Assembly: GCF_000336915.1 (NCBI RefSeq)
Contig: NZ_AOMD01000030.1
Coordinates: 62,509 to 126,508, forward strand
Length of the DNA: 64,000 bases
Direction of reading: 5' to 3'
Origin: Halococcus saccharolyticus DSM 5350
Lineage (GTDB): Archaea; Halobacteriota; Halobacteria; Halobacteriales; Halococcaceae
Of this stretch, positions 1 to 8,637 are shown one piece after another (the first letter of the stretch is position 1; every line of letters starts with the position of its first letter). A program made the position numbers and the translations under genes. The notes beneath the pieces were generated by a model that did not search any database, was not told where the DNA came from, and saw only the letters and a list, made by a program, of their open reading frames with translations.

Positions 1-1599
1 CAGTGCGCCCACGAGACCGAAGCCAGGCCCGGTCGATGTGGTCGTCGTCTCGGATGCGGTGCTGCCGACGACCTCCCCGCTGGAGTTTGCGGCTGTGGTC
101 GCTGTCTGCGTGCTTTCGGTCACCGCCGATTCCGTGGTCGGGCGTTGTGTTGCGGTCTCGGTGGCTGTTGTGGTCTCAGCAGTTGTTGCGGTCGCGGTCG
201 GTGTCGCTGTTGCGGTTGGCGTCGGCGTGGCGGTTGGCGTCGCTGTCGTGGTAGGCGTCGACGTTGCGGTTGCCGTCTCGGTGGGCGTGGGAGTAGGCGT
301 TGCAGTCGGCGTTGCTGTGGCCGTTTTTCGGTCCGGAACGTCGCCGAGCGAATCCGGATCGACCTCCTCGCCATCGATGAACACTCGCGCGTCGCCATCG
401 AGTTCGAGACCCGTCACTTCGCCATCGACGAGGTAGGCGTCGCCGCCACCGCCGAGCCGGCCATCGATGCGCGAGTTCGAGATGTCATCAACGTCCCTGT
501 CGACGGTGACACCCTCATCGTCGATCGGCGCGCCGTGGCTCTCGCCGCTCCGCTCGACCTGTCCCTCGTAGCCAACCCGGTAGGTGACTTTGTTCTCGGG
601 GCTGCCGCCGATGATGACGAGCCTATCGGTGTTGCTCGACGTTTCGGTTGGAGCGGTGGTCGGCGTCGTCGGAGCCGTCAGTCCTTCACCCGAAACAGTA
701 ACGGAGTACGGACTGAATCCGAAACCGGGTCCAGGGGAACTGGACACATACTCTCGATCGCTCGTCACACGGATGTAGTAAGTGCCTTCTTCGACAGACT
801 CCGTAACCACCGACGCGCTCTGTGCCCCAGCATATTCACTCGTCTGGTTCACCCCTTCTGATTGGTCCGGAAGCTGATGCACTTCACTCACCCTCTCACC
901 AGCAGAGTTGAATACATCGACCGAGAGGGGCGCTTTGATTTCTGGGCTCAACTTGAACAGGCTTTCGAGTGTCGCGTTGATCGTTGCTCCATCGTTCGCA
1001 TCAACGACGAACCAGTCCGTTTCGGTAGCTGGTGTCAGGGTAGTAGCGACTGGCTCTCCCGGAGTTATTGGAGCAGCAGCGGCTCGGGCGTTGTTTGGTT
1101 CGAGTTGACTCTCTCGTGCTACCTGGGCATGGAAGCTGTACTCACTGGACCCGGCAGTGCCACCGCGATTCACAAGACGAATGTAGTACGTCCCTGACTT
1201 TTCAGCAGTGATGCCAGTGGGTCGCAAATCACCGTAGCTGCCGAACTCAGCCAACTGTTGACCATCTGGTCCGACGAGGAACGCTCTCTTCTCCCCCATA
1301 CCGACGTATGCCCACGCTCGAATTGCCTGTCCAGCTTCGACCTCGAACGAATACCAGTCTTCTTCGTCACCGGGACCGAACACCGCTGGCTCCGATCGAT
1401 TCACGAACGCGCTGACGGACGCTTCGGAAACACCCTCGACGGCAGTCGGCTGGAACGAAAGTCGTGTCGCGTTTTCGCGGCCGTCGTTCGGCTCGCCGTC
1501 CGTTCCGTCCTGGGCCACGACTACCGTCGAGAACGAACAGAGAACGAGCAGACAGACCGCCGCTACAGCCACCCAAACACCAATATTCCTTCGTTTCAT
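1..1599 (-). CDS. Secreted PPC-domain surface protein with start of a PGF-CTERM signal (partial at C-terminus)
   Basis: Reading frame open from an ATG at 1599 down to the window edge (533 codons seen, no stop). It starts MKRRNIGVWVAVAAVCLLV, a clear signal peptide ending near VVVAQ. Two bacterial pre-peptidase C-terminal (PPC)-like domains follow, each with the hallmark pairs: DEEDWYSFEV...GTYYIRL (about residues 80-165) and ETDWFVVDA...EGTYYIRV (about 195-275). After a region of unknown fold comes a long Thr/Pro/Ala low-complexity stretch (about 420-490, TPTATPTPT type), a likely O-glycosylated cell-wall spacer. The last codons read TSTGPGFGLVGAL, the opening of a PGF-CTERM sorting signal, so archaeosortase A processing and lipid anchoring are expected. 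The final transmembrane segment and basic tail lie outside the window. PPC domains are often beside proteases, but no protease domain is visible. Function is inferred as a cell-surface protein. Confidence 0.85.
   Translation of the reverse strand, partial: MKRRNIGVWVAVAAVCLLVLCSFSTVVVAQDGTDGEPNDGRENATRLSFQPTAVEGVSEASVSAFVNRSEPAVFGPGDEEDWYSFEVEAGQAIRAWAYVGMGEKRAFLVGPDGQQLAEFGSYGDLRPTGITAEKSGTYYIRLVNRGGTAGSSEYSFHAQVARESQLEPNNARAAAAPITPGEPVATTLTPATETDWFVVDANDGATINATLESLFKLSPEIKAPLSVDVFNSAGERVSEVHQLPDQSEGVNQTSEYAGAQSASVVTESVEEGTYYIRVTSDREYVSSSPGPGFGFSPYSVTVSGEGLTAPTTPTTAPTETSSNTDRLVIIGGSPENKVTYRVGYEGQVERSGESHGAPIDDEGVTVDRDVDDISNSRIDGRLGGGGDAYLVDGEVTGLELDGDARVFIDGEEVDPDSLGDVPDRKTATATPTATPTPTPTETATATSTPTTTATPTATPTPTATATPTATATTAETTTATETATQRPTTESAVTESTQTATTAANSSGEVVGSTASETTTTSTGPGFGLVGAL
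120..330 (-). repeat. Low-complexity Thr/Pro/Ala-coding repeat
   Basis: Degenerate hexanucleotide-like repetition (gttgcggtc/ggcgtc units on the plus strand) encodes the TATPT-type spacer of the surface protein on the minus strand. It explains the long spurious open frames seen on both strands here. Confidence 0.8.
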
Positions 1600-1663
1600 G
1601 CGCTGATGACCGCCGATTCACCTTCTCACGGAATAAGCTTTCTCCGTTCGGCTTCTCTCTCCG

Positions 1664-2143
1664 TCAGGGCATGTAGCGCACGCTCACCACGCCCTCGTCG
1701 TCGGCACGCACTTCGACACGCTCGACGCCGAGATCGGCCGCCCGTACCAGCGTCGCCTCATCGCCTAATACGTCCGCAACCGCATCGTCGGTCTGATCGG
1801 GCGGTACCGTGAGAACGTGAATTTCGCCGATACCCGCCCGCTCGCGTCGAGTGAGATCGCCTTGCTCCTGATCGGCGGCGATCTCGCGTTCTTGGGTCGT
1901 GGGTGGCTCCGGACTCCGTTCGACGGTCAGCGATCGTCGGTCTTCGATCTCGCGAAGTTCCCACGCCACTTCCAGGGGTGGTTCGGGCGCGATGGTGGCC
2001 TCGATCGCCTCGTCCGCCGCCAGCGCGTCGCCATCCGGATCGGGGTTCGTGGCGAGCGTATGGACCTGGCCATCCGCGGTGTCTTTCAGTACTACGGAAT
2101 CGTCGTCGGCGTGCGTGACGAGAAAGGTTCCGTGCTTTGCCAT
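1664..2143 (-). CDS. DUF5812 family protein
   Basis: 159 residues starting MAKHGTFLVTHADDDSVVLKD. The pattern of an N-terminal FLVTHAD, a central APEPPLEVAWEL, and a C-terminal GEIHVLTVPPDQ followed by ERVEVRADDEGVVSVRYMP matches the haloarchaeal DUF5812 family as I recall it. There is no signal peptide or membrane segment; it is acidic and probably cytosolic. No catalytic motif is recognisable and no function is known. It sits between the surface-protein gene and a membrane-protein gene, all on the minus strand, with about 64-nt gaps that leave room for separate promoters. Confidence 0.75.
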   Translation of the reverse strand: MAKHGTFLVTHADDDSVVLKDTADGQVHTLATNPDPDGDALAADEAIEATIAPEPPLEVAWELREIEDRRSLTVERSPEPPTTQEREIAADQEQGDLTRRERAGIGEIHVLTVPPDQTDDAVADVLGDEATLVRAADLGVERVEVRADDEGVVSVRYMP

Positions 2144-2207
2144 ACCGTCGCTTCGGTCGCCACCCGATTGATGCTTTCCGGTCCGTCGTGGCCGGATGAC
2201 AGCCCAG

Positions 2208-2783
2208 TCACCTCGTGTATCGGTGTGCCACCCAGATCAGCCCAGCGGCGAGCACTGGCGGTGCGAGGCCGGCGAGCTGTGGCAGCGCGTAGAACCACCC
2301 CACGAGCGGTGCGAGCGCCCCGTTGACGGACTCCTGTTGACCTGGTGGCACCGAGATCAGGAGACCACAGTACAGCGAGCCGAAGTAGACGAACCCGGCG
2401 ATCCCGAGCGCCGCGTCGTAGCGTGCCGTCGAGCCCTCGCGGCGGTGGCGGCGCGCGACCAGGAGGATCGGCGCGAGCATCGGTCCGACCACGAACAGCC
2501 CGACCACCACGTAAAACGCCCGCGAGAGGGTCAACGAACCGCCGCCCGTCCCGGTCGCGGTCGCGCCGAACACCGTGACGAGTGCGAGCGCCATCAACAC
2601 CGTCACCAGGACGGTTGCGAGCGTGCCGACGATCGCATACCCTCTGAACAGCCGGGACCCACTCGCTCGGAACGCGTAGGGGATCGCGGTCAGCAGCCCC
2701 GAGTACGTTGTCCCGCCGTCACCCTGCTCGCCGACCCCGTTGGTCCCCTCGGAACCCTCTACCGTACCGGAGCCGTCGGCCAT
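2208..2783 (-). CDS. Haloarchaeal multi-pass membrane protein, function unknown
   Basis: 191 residues. A Gly/Glu-rich cytosolic N-terminus of about 30 residues precedes hydrophobic segments near 48-72 (YAIVGTLATVLVTVLMALAL), 85-108 (AFYVVVGLFVVGPMLAPILL), 122-143 and 155-185, so about four transmembrane helices. The ARRHRREG loop after helix 2 is the likely cytosolic basic loop. No transporter or enzyme motif is visible. It is divergent from pgi, from which it is separated by 75 nt. Assigned only as a conserved-looking integral membrane protein. Confidence 0.65.
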   Translation of the reverse strand: MADGSGTVEGSEGTNGVGEQGDGGTTYSGLLTAIPYAFRASGSRLFRGYAIVGTLATVLVTVLMALALVTVFGATATGTGGGSLTLSRAFYVVVGLFVVGPMLAPILLVARRHRREGSTARYDAALGIAGFVYFGSLYCGLLISVPPGQQESVNGALAPLVGWFYALPQLAGLAPPVLAAGLIWVAHRYTR

Positions 2784-2829
2784 GCCGGAGATCGGGTGGC
2801 CGGGCGATTAAGCGCCGCGGTCGACAACG

Positions 2830-2838
2830 ACTTTACCA
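2830..2838 (+). promoter_or_regulatory. Box A (TATA) of pgi
   Basis: ACTTTACCA is centred about 26 nt before the pgi ATG. That spacing predicts transcription starting at or next to the start codon (leaderless mRNA). Confidence 0.5.
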
Positions 2839-2858
2839 CGGGGTGAGCCACCCCACCT

Positions 2859-4145
2859 ATGAAAATCGATATCGGCAACGCGCTCGCCGCCGAGGCCAGC
2901 CCGGGTATCTCGCGGGACGCGCTCGACCGACTCGACGACCGGGTCGCGACCTGTCACGACCGGATCGAACGCGGCCGCGACGCCGACGAGTTCGGCTACG
3001 CCGCGCTGAACCTCCCTCACACTACTGATCCCGACACGATCACCGAAGCAGTTTCCCCCCTTCAAGGGGCCGAACACGTCCTCGTCGTCGGGATCGGCGG
3101 GAGCGCGCTCGGCGCGGCCACGATCGCGGGCGCACTCGGTGACTCCCGAGTTCACACCCTCGACAACGTCGATCCCGAACACGTCTCGCGCACCCTCGAC
3201 GCGCTTCCGCTCGAGGATACAGTACTGAACGTCGTTTCGCGGTCGGGGACCACCGCCGAGACGCTCGCGAACTTCCTCGTGGTCCGCGAGGCGTACGAGG
3301 ATGCGGGCGTCGACTGGACCGATCGGACTGTGGTGACCACCGGTGAGTCGGGCCCGCTCCGCGATCTCGCCGAGACTCACGACCTGCCCGCACTCACCGT
3401 TCCAGACGGGGTGCCGGGTCGCTTCTCTGCACTCTCCGCTGTGGGTTTCGTCCCGGCAGCGATCCGTGGCCACGACATCGAGGCCGTGCTCGACGGCGGC
3501 CGGCGCGCAGCCGACCTCTCGGGGTCGCTGTTCGAGACACCTGCCTACGCCTACGGTGCGATCGCGTACGCGCTCGACATCCGGGGTGCGGCGGTCAACG
3601 CGATGATGCCCTACGCCGAACCCCTCGAACCGTTTGCGGAGTGGTTCGCCCAGCTCTGGGCCGAAAGTTTGGGGAAAGACGGCCTCGGTCAGCTCCCTAC
3701 CCGGGCGCTCGGCGCGACCGACCAGCACTCACAGCTCCAGCGCTACCGGGCGGGCCCGGCGAACACGCTCGTGACCCTCGTCCGGCCGCGCGAGCGCCCC
3801 AATCGCGAGATACCGGCGACCGACCGCGAGGAACTTGCCTACCTCGGCGGCACGGATCTCGGCGACCTGCTCGACGCGGAGTTCGACGCCACCGAGGCGA
3901 GCCTCGCGGCCGCCGACCGACCGTCCGTTCGCATCGAACTCGACCGGCTCGACGAGCGCGCGGTTGGCGAACTGCTCTACACGATGGAGGCCGCGTGCGT
4001 GCTCGCTGGCGAACTCTACGGCATCGAGACCTTCACCCAGCCCGCGGTCGAGTGGGGAAAGCGCGCGGCGCGCGGGCTGCTCGGTGGCGGTGAGTTCGCG
4101 GAGGCCGACGCCGTGGCCGACAAGGCCGAACTCGTCGTCGAGTGA
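2859..4145 (+). CDS. pgi: Glucose-6-phosphate isomerase
   Basis: 428 residues, close to the length of archaeal/bacterial short PGI-superfamily enzymes. It interconverts glucose 6-phosphate and fructose 6-phosphate in the cytosol, serving gluconeogenesis and sugar breakdown in haloarchaea. Diagnostic segments are VGIGGSALG (77-85, phosphate loop), SRSGTTAET (127-135, the SIS-fold phosphosugar site) and FAEWFAQLWAESLGKDG with QHSQLQ further on (PGI signature region and catalytic base area). The ATG at 2859 is chosen because the box A is 26 nt upstream and no earlier in-frame start fits. It is transcribed alone, divergent from the membrane-protein gene. Confidence 0.95.
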   Translation: MKIDIGNALAAEASPGISRDALDRLDDRVATCHDRIERGRDADEFGYAALNLPHTTDPDTITEAVSPLQGAEHVLVVGIGGSALGAATIAGALGDSRVHTLDNVDPEHVSRTLDALPLEDTVLNVVSRSGTTAETLANFLVVREAYEDAGVDWTDRTVVTTGESGPLRDLAETHDLPALTVPDGVPGRFSALSAVGFVPAAIRGHDIEAVLDGGRRAADLSGSLFETPAYAYGAIAYALDIRGAAVNAMMPYAEPLEPFAEWFAQLWAESLGKDGLGQLPTRALGATDQHSQLQRYRAGPANTLVTLVRPRERPNREIPATDREELAYLGGTDLGDLLDAEFDATEASLAAADRPSVRIELDRLDERAVGELLYTMEAACVLAGELYGIETFTQPAVEWGKRAARGLLGGGEFAEADAVADKAELVVE

Positions 4146-4223
4146 ACACGACTAGGGAAGTCCAGGCCGACCGACGAAAGATCACAGGACGTATTCGCTC
4201 GCCGTTCCAAGGCGGTGTAACAC

Positions 4224-4988
4224 ATGGCGTCGGATCATCGGGAGTCTGCGGGTGTCGATGGCCGGAGCGCGCTCCTCGATCTCCTGTCGGCGATCGCGGT
4301 CGTCGCGCTCGCCATTCTCCTTGGGGGGCTCGTCGCGTCGATCGCCCTCGCCGCGCTCGACGCGCTCGGGATCGCCGGGCGCGACTCCACCATTGCCTAC
4401 GTCGTCAGCTCGATCGCCCAGTTCGTCGGCTTCGGGATCGCAGTCGCCGCGTATCTCTCGCTCGCCGACGCGTGGTCGGTGCTGCGGGCACGCGCGCTCG
4501 ATCTCGCGAGCGTCGGCTGGATCGTCGCCGGTGTCGTCATCCTTCTGATCGTCTCGACCGGTGTCGGCGCCATCCTCTCACAGTTCGGGATCGTGCCCGC
4601 CACGAACCAGGTCATCGCGATGGGCCAGCAGAACCCGGTCGTGTTCCTCTACATGATTCCGATCACGCTGCTGTTCGTCGCTCCCTTCGAGGAACTCGTC
4701 TTCCGGGGGGCTGCCCAGGGACTGCTCCGACGGGCGTTCGGCCCGGTGATCGCGATCGCGATCGCGAGCGCGCTGTTCGGGGCGGTCCATCTGATCGCGC
4801 TCATCGGCGGCGGCACCGGCCAACTGGCGTACGTCGTCGTCGCAGCGCTGCTCGGCGTGATCCTCGGTGGGATCTACGAACGCACCAAAAACCTCGTCGT
4901 ACCGATCGTCGTCCACGGACTCTACAACGCTACCCTGTTCGCGATCCAGTGGGTGGACGCGACCGGAAGCGCGACCGGGCTGCTGTAG
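4224..4988 (+). CDS. CPBP family intramembrane metalloprotease
   Basis: 254 residues with about eight hydrophobic segments. The CPBP (CAAX protease and bacteriocin-processing, Abi) signature is complete: EELVFR (156-161, motif 1 Glu-Glu...Arg), FGAVH (185-189, motif 2 His) and HGLYN (231-235, motif 3 His...Asn). These residues make up the glutamate/histidine active site of the Rce1-type intramembrane proteases. In haloarchaea such proteins are common, and substrates (prenylated peptides or other membrane proteins) are mostly unknown. It is a monocistronic plus-strand gene 78 nt after pgi, with the stop 21 nt from the convergent nob1 stop. Confidence 0.9.
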   Translation: MASDHRESAGVDGRSALLDLLSAIAVVALAILLGGLVASIALAALDALGIAGRDSTIAYVVSSIAQFVGFGIAVAAYLSLADAWSVLRARALDLASVGWIVAGVVILLIVSTGVGAILSQFGIVPATNQVIAMGQQNPVVFLYMIPITLLFVAPFEELVFRGAAQGLLRRAFGPVIAIAIASALFGAVHLIALIGGGTGQLAYVVVAALLGVILGGIYERTKNLVVPIVVHGLYNATLFAIQWVDATGSATGLL

Positions 4989-5009
4989 GTCGAAAATCGC
5001 TCGTCGCGG

Positions 5010-5468
5010 CTACGATGGGTTCTTCCGCGCGAGGTCGCTGCCACAGATCGGACACCGATCCTTGTTCTCGTCGAACTCGCGGCCACAGCCGGCACACTGG
5101 AAGCGCCAGTCGCGCTCCTCGGTGATCCCCTCGCGCGCGATGAGTTCGATCCGCACGTCGAGGCGCTCGGCGACGTTCTGCATCGCGTAGTCGTCGGTCA
5201 CGAGCCGTGCGTCGAGTTCGAACGCCGCCGCGAGGAGTCGGACGTCGGTGGTCGAGAGCTCCGCCGCGTCGCCGCTCTCGCGGGCGGTACGCTCGACCCG
5301 TTCGACGACCGCCTCCTCGGGGACGTGGATGTACATTCCGCCGCCTTCGAGCGCGTCGAAGCGGTAGGCGCTCTCGCCGTCGAGCTCGGCTTCGACTGCA
5401 GGGACCGTCGCGATGTCTCCGTCGGCGTCGTACTCGTGGATGAACGCCGAGGCGTCGAGGAGTTCCAT
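5010..5468 (-). CDS. nob1: NOB1-like PIN-domain rRNA endonuclease
   Basis: 152 residues from the ATG at 5468. The N-terminal PIN domain carries the metal-binding acids Asp5 (ELLDASAFIHEY), Asp75 (STTDVRLLAAA) and the VTDDYAMQN pair. The C-terminal zinc ribbon has Cys125, 128, 139 and 142 (CAGCGREF...CPICGS). This domain order is that of archaeal NOB1, which cuts the 3' end of pre-16S rRNA in ribosome assembly. I prefer the ATG at 5468 over an in-frame GTG one codon earlier because it overlaps the PRC-barrel stop by one base (TGATG), implying translational coupling. The gene is close to infB and also in the window with an rRNA operon, fitting a translation role. Confidence 0.9.
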   Translation of the reverse strand: MELLDASAFIHEYDADGDIATVPAVEAELDGESAYRFDALEGGGMYIHVPEEAVVERVERTARESGDAAELSTTDVRLLAAAFELDARLVTDDYAMQNVAERLDVRIELIAREGITEERDWRFQCAGCGREFDENKDRCPICGSDLARKNPS

Positions 5469-5710
5469 CACCGACCGACGACGATGTGGTCTTTGACCGC
5501 CTGGACGCTGCCGATCGGGACCGTGTACCGGCCCTCGTCGTCACGCTCGAGGTCGATCTGCCCCTCGGCCTCGTTTCGGGGCGTGATGACGAGATCGTGG
5601 AGCTGTCCCGTCTCGGAGTCGAGCGTCACAGTCGAGAGCGTGCCGAGCTCGGTTCCATCCGAGCCCATGACGGCTTTGTCGAGCAGGCTCCGTGCGAGTA
5701 CGTCCGGCAT
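5468..5710 (-). CDS. PRC-barrel domain protein
   Basis: 80 residues starting MPDVLARSLLDKAVMGSDG. One PRC-barrel fold: the beta strands are seen as LLDKAVMGSDGTELGTLSTV, GQLHDLVITP and GRYTVPIGSVQAVKDHIVV. PRC-barrel proteins in archaea are linked to RNA processing, ribosome maturation and cell-division factors; no enzyme activity is expected. The frame is open 12 codons further upstream (to 5746), but the sequence there is itself the box A, so the internal ATG at 5710 is the right start. Coupled to nob1 by a one-base stop/start overlap, so the two are one transcript. Confidence 0.85.
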   Translation of the reverse strand: MPDVLARSLLDKAVMGSDGTELGTLSTVTLDSETGQLHDLVITPRNEAEGQIDLERDDEGRYTVPIGSVQAVKDHIVVGR

Positions 5711-5732
5711 ACCCGGTCTACTGGGGGCTGTC

Positions 5733-5740
5733 ATTATAAA
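5733..5740 (-). promoter_or_regulatory. Box A (TTTATAAT) of the PRC-barrel-nob1 operon
   Basis: TTTATAAT on the minus strand is centred 26-27 nt before the ATG at 5710. The textbook spacing for archaeal promoters predicts a leaderless transcript and settles the start codon. Confidence 0.7.
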
Positions 5741-5863
5741 CACCACGGAGGCTCCGAGGGACGAACACGATGGGTCGACGCGATCGTCACGACCCGCGTG
5801 ACGACGAACTTAACTACGGCCGTCGGCTGTATCACACAACGAGTTTCTCTCGGGTGAGTGCCT

Positions 5864-7681
5864 ATGTCTGAGACACACACGGACGCCGACGCGGCCGACG
5901 CCACAGGTGAGACGCTTCGAACACCGATCGTCGCCGTGCTCGGTCACGTCGACCACGGCAAGACCAGCCTGCTCGATCGGATCCGGGGCTCGACGGTGAT
6001 CGAGGGCGAGGCGGGCGCGATCACCCAGCACATCGGCGCGACCGCCGTGCCCCTCGAAACCGTCTCCGAGATCGCGGGCTCGCTGGTCGATCCGACCGAC
6101 TTCGACCTTCCCGGTCTGCTGTTCATCGACACGCCAGGTCACCACTCTTTCTCGACGCTGCGCTCTCGGGGTGGTGCGCTCGCGGACATCGCGATCCTCG
6201 TGATCGACGTCAACGACGGGTTTCAGCCCCAGACCATCGAAGCGATCGACATCCTCCAGCGGACCGAGACGCCGTTCGTCGTGGCGGCGAACAAGGTCGA
6301 CACGACGCCGGGCTGGAACCCACAGGAGAACACCCCGATTCAGCAGAGCTACGACGCCCAGTCCGATCGCGCGCGCTCGACGCTCGACGAGCGCCTCTAC
6401 GACCTCATCGGCGACCTCTCGGATCACGACTTCTCGGCGGACATGTACTGGCGCGTACAAAACTTCGCCAACAACGTCGGCGTCGTCCCAGTGAGCGCCG
6501 AAACCGGCGAGGGCGTTCCCGACCTTCTCACCGTTTTGATGGGCCTCTCCCAGCGCTATCTCAAGGACGCGATGGCGATCGATGTCGACGGACCGGGCGC
6601 AGGCACAGTGTTGGAGGTCAAGGAACAGAAGGGGTTCGGGACGGCGATCGACGTGGTGCTCTACGACGGCACAGTGACGGCGGACGACACGATCGTGGTC
6701 GGCGGCACGGGCGATCCGATCGTGACCGACGTGCGCGCGCTGCTCCAGCCCCGGCCGCTCGCCGAAATCCGTACCGAAAAGCGGTTCGAGGAGGTCGACT
6801 CCGTGACCGCGGCGGCGGGACTGAAGATCGCCGCACCCGATCTCGACGACGCGATGGCGGGCGCGCCGGTTCGGGTGCTCGGGAACCGCGAGCGCGAGGA
6901 CGTCGTGACGGAAGTCGAGGCCGAACTCGCCGCCCTCGGCGTTACCACCGAAGAGCAGGGTGTCGTCGTCAAGGCAGACACACTCGGGAGCCTCGAAGCG
7001 CTCGCGGACGCGTTCGGTGAGGCCGAGATTCCGATCGTGCGCGCGGAGGTCGGCGACGTCGCGCCCCGCGACGTGACAGTGGCGAGCACTGCCGACGAGG
7101 AGCGCCACGAGACCGTGATCGCCTTTTCGGTCGACGTGCTCGACGACGCCGCAGACCGGGCCGACACCGAAGGGGTCCGGATCTTCGAGAGCGACGTGAT
7201 ATACCGGCTGGTCGAGGAGTACGAGGAGTTCATCGAAGAGCGCGAGCGCGCCCAGCAGGACGCGATCCTCGACAACATCGCCCGTCCCGCCCGATTCCGA
7301 CTGCTCCCGGATCACACGTTCCGCCAGAACGATCCCGCCGTGGTCGGTGTCGAAGTCATGACGGGGACCCTGAAGCAGAACTCGCGCGTGGTGAACTTCG
7401 AGGGCAACCAGCCCGAGCGCCTCGGCCAAGTCAAAGGGATCCAAGAGCAGGGCGAGGACGTCGACCAGGCTCGCGCGGGCGAGCGCGTCAGCGTCGCCAT
7501 CGACGGTCCCACGGTCGGTCGCCAGATCGAAGAGGGCGACGAGCTGTGGTCGGAGATTCCCGAAAAACATGCGAAAGTGCTGGAACAGGAACTCACCGAC
7601 GACATTCCGGCCGACGAACTCGAAGCGCTCCACGTCTATCTCGACAAACACCGCCAACGCGACCCCTTCTGGGGGAAGTAG
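5864..7681 (+). CDS. infB: Translation initiation factor IF-2 (aIF2/IF5B type)
   Basis: 605 residues. A GTPase that promotes subunit joining in archaeal translation initiation. The G domain shows G1 GHVDHGKT (27-34), G3 DTPGHHSF, G4 NKVD and a [11 protein letters not shown]-like G5 region. Beta-barrel domains and the long C-terminal helix follow, as expected for archaeal/eukaryal IF5B. There is no long bacterial N-terminal extension and no intein. I take ATG 5864 rather than the GTG two codons before it because a GGTGAG Shine-Dalgarno-like element ends 5 nt upstream of this ATG. Confidence 0.96.
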   Translation: MSETHTDADAADATGETLRTPIVAVLGHVDHGKTSLLDRIRGSTVIEGEAGAITQHIGATAVPLETVSEIAGSLVDPTDFDLPGLLFIDTPGHHSFSTLRSRGGALADIAILVIDVNDGFQPQTIEAIDILQRTETPFVVAANKVDTTPGWNPQENTPIQQSYDAQSDRARSTLDERLYDLIGDLSDHDFSADMYWRVQNFANNVGVVPVSAETGEGVPDLLTVLMGLSQRYLKDAMAIDVDGPGAGTVLEVKEQKGFGTAIDVVLYDGTVTADDTIVVGGTGDPIVTDVRALLQPRPLAEIRTEKRFEEVDSVTAAAGLKIAAPDLDDAMAGAPVRVLGNREREDVVTEVEAELAALGVTTEEQGVVVKADTLGSLEALADAFGEAEIPIVRAEVGDVAPRDVTVASTADEERHETVIAFSVDVLDDAADRADTEGVRIFESDVIYRLVEEYEEFIEERERAQQDAILDNIARPARFRLLPDHTFRQNDPAVVGVEVMTGTLKQNSRVVNFEGNQPERLGQVKGIQEQGEDVDQARAGERVSVAIDGPTVGRQIEEGDELWSEIPEKHAKVLEQELTDDIPADELEALHVYLDKHRQRDPFWGK

Positions 7682-7743
7682 CCCGGGTTGCACACGCAGT
7701 AATAATATTTAATTAGCCGGCGCGAGTCACTGCGACGTGAACG

Positions 7744-7995
7744 ATGACTCGCTCCAGCCAGCACGACGACACGGATGGGCCGGTCGTCGAATTCGTCCGT
7801 GAGCGTCGGCCGACGGTCGCGGACGCGGACCTCGTGCTCCTCGTCCTCCCCACGCTGCTCGTCGTGGGCTGGGCTGCTGGCGTCGTGTCGAGTGCGTCGC
7901 TGCCGGCGGCGCTCGCGGTCGCGATGGTTCCTGCACTCGCCACGCTCGGCTACGCGCTGTTTTACGATCCGCCAAGTGGAGCGTACGCGAACTGA
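7744..7995 (+). CDS. Small two-helix membrane protein
   Basis: 83 residues: a hydrophilic, acidic N-terminus of about 25 residues, then two adjacent hydrophobic segments (DLVLLVLPTLLVVGWAAGVV and LAVAMVPALATLGYALFY) ending in DPPSGAYAN. An AT-rich box A (TAATATTTAATT, about 7702-7713) lies about 36 nt upstream, giving a leader of about ten nucleotides. No motif suggests function. The acidic N-terminus and good codon use support it as a real gene. Confidence 0.65.
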   Translation: MTRSSQHDDTDGPVVEFVRERRPTVADADLVLLVLPTLLVVGWAAGVVSSASLPAALAVAMVPALATLGYALFYDPPSGAYAN

Positions 7996-8202
7996 GTCGT
8001 CGCTGCTATCAATTGTCGGCGCTAGAGCGGTTCCTGTGTATCCTGCCACACCCGACGGCCCCTGTGGATCGTGAGAGTCCCGCGGTGATCGTTGTCATCG
8101 ACCCACGACTCGGCGTGTTGACGGAGTGAACGAGTCGAACAAAATCAGCTCTCAACAACCCATTTCAGGGGTATCGTATGATCCAACTCGCACCGATTGC
8201 GA

Positions 8203-8592
8203 TTACTGGGCGACCGGCGCGATCGCGTCCTCGACGGCCTGTTTGACCTGGAGCGCGGCGGTCGCGGCGAGCTGGTGGGCGACTTCGTCGCGGTCCTCGT
8301 CGGGGATGCCGTCGACGAGCTCCTCGGCGTCGGGGGTGAAGCCCGCGCTCACGGCCGGGCCGACGGGCGGCTGGACCGCGATCGTTCCTTCAGGACCGTC
8401 GGTGCCGGCGACGATCTGTGCACCGACGACGTACTCGTCGGGGAGGAACTCGCGGGTCCGGGCCGCCACCGTGTCGAGCCCCGCGCGGAGCTCGCGACGC
8501 TCGTCGGCCGAGAGCTCCGGAACATCGGCGCTCGCGCGCTGCCCAGCGGCGGTCGCGTCCGGCCGGCCCGCGTAGGGCGTGTTTCCGTTCAT
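8203..8592 (-). CDS. DUF5811 family protein
   Basis: 129 residues starting MNGNTPYAGRPDATAAG. The opening segment, the central ELRAGLDTVAARTREFLPDEYVVGA and the C-terminal QLAATAALQVKQAVEDAI match the haloarchaeal DUF5811 family as I recall it. Soluble and acidic with two predicted amphipathic helices. A T-rich box (GTTTTTGACT, minus strand near 8622) lies about 30 nt before the start. It follows pdaD in the same direction with a 45-nt gap, so the two may share a transcript. Function unknown. Confidence 0.75.
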   Translation of the reverse strand: MNGNTPYAGRPDATAAGQRASADVPELSADERRELRAGLDTVAARTREFLPDEYVVGAQIVAGTDGPEGTIAVQPPVGPAVSAGFTPDAEELVDGIPDEDRDEVAHQLAATAALQVKQAVEDAIAPVAQ

Positions 8593-8637
8593 AAGAAGGA
8601 CAGGAACGGTACGAGCGCCCCAGTCAAAAACCTCCCG

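Noticed and set aside
5810-7693. 627-residue minus-strand open frame across infB
   Set aside because: It is the exact antisense of infB; high-GC codon bias opens frames on the other strand. No protein family matches.
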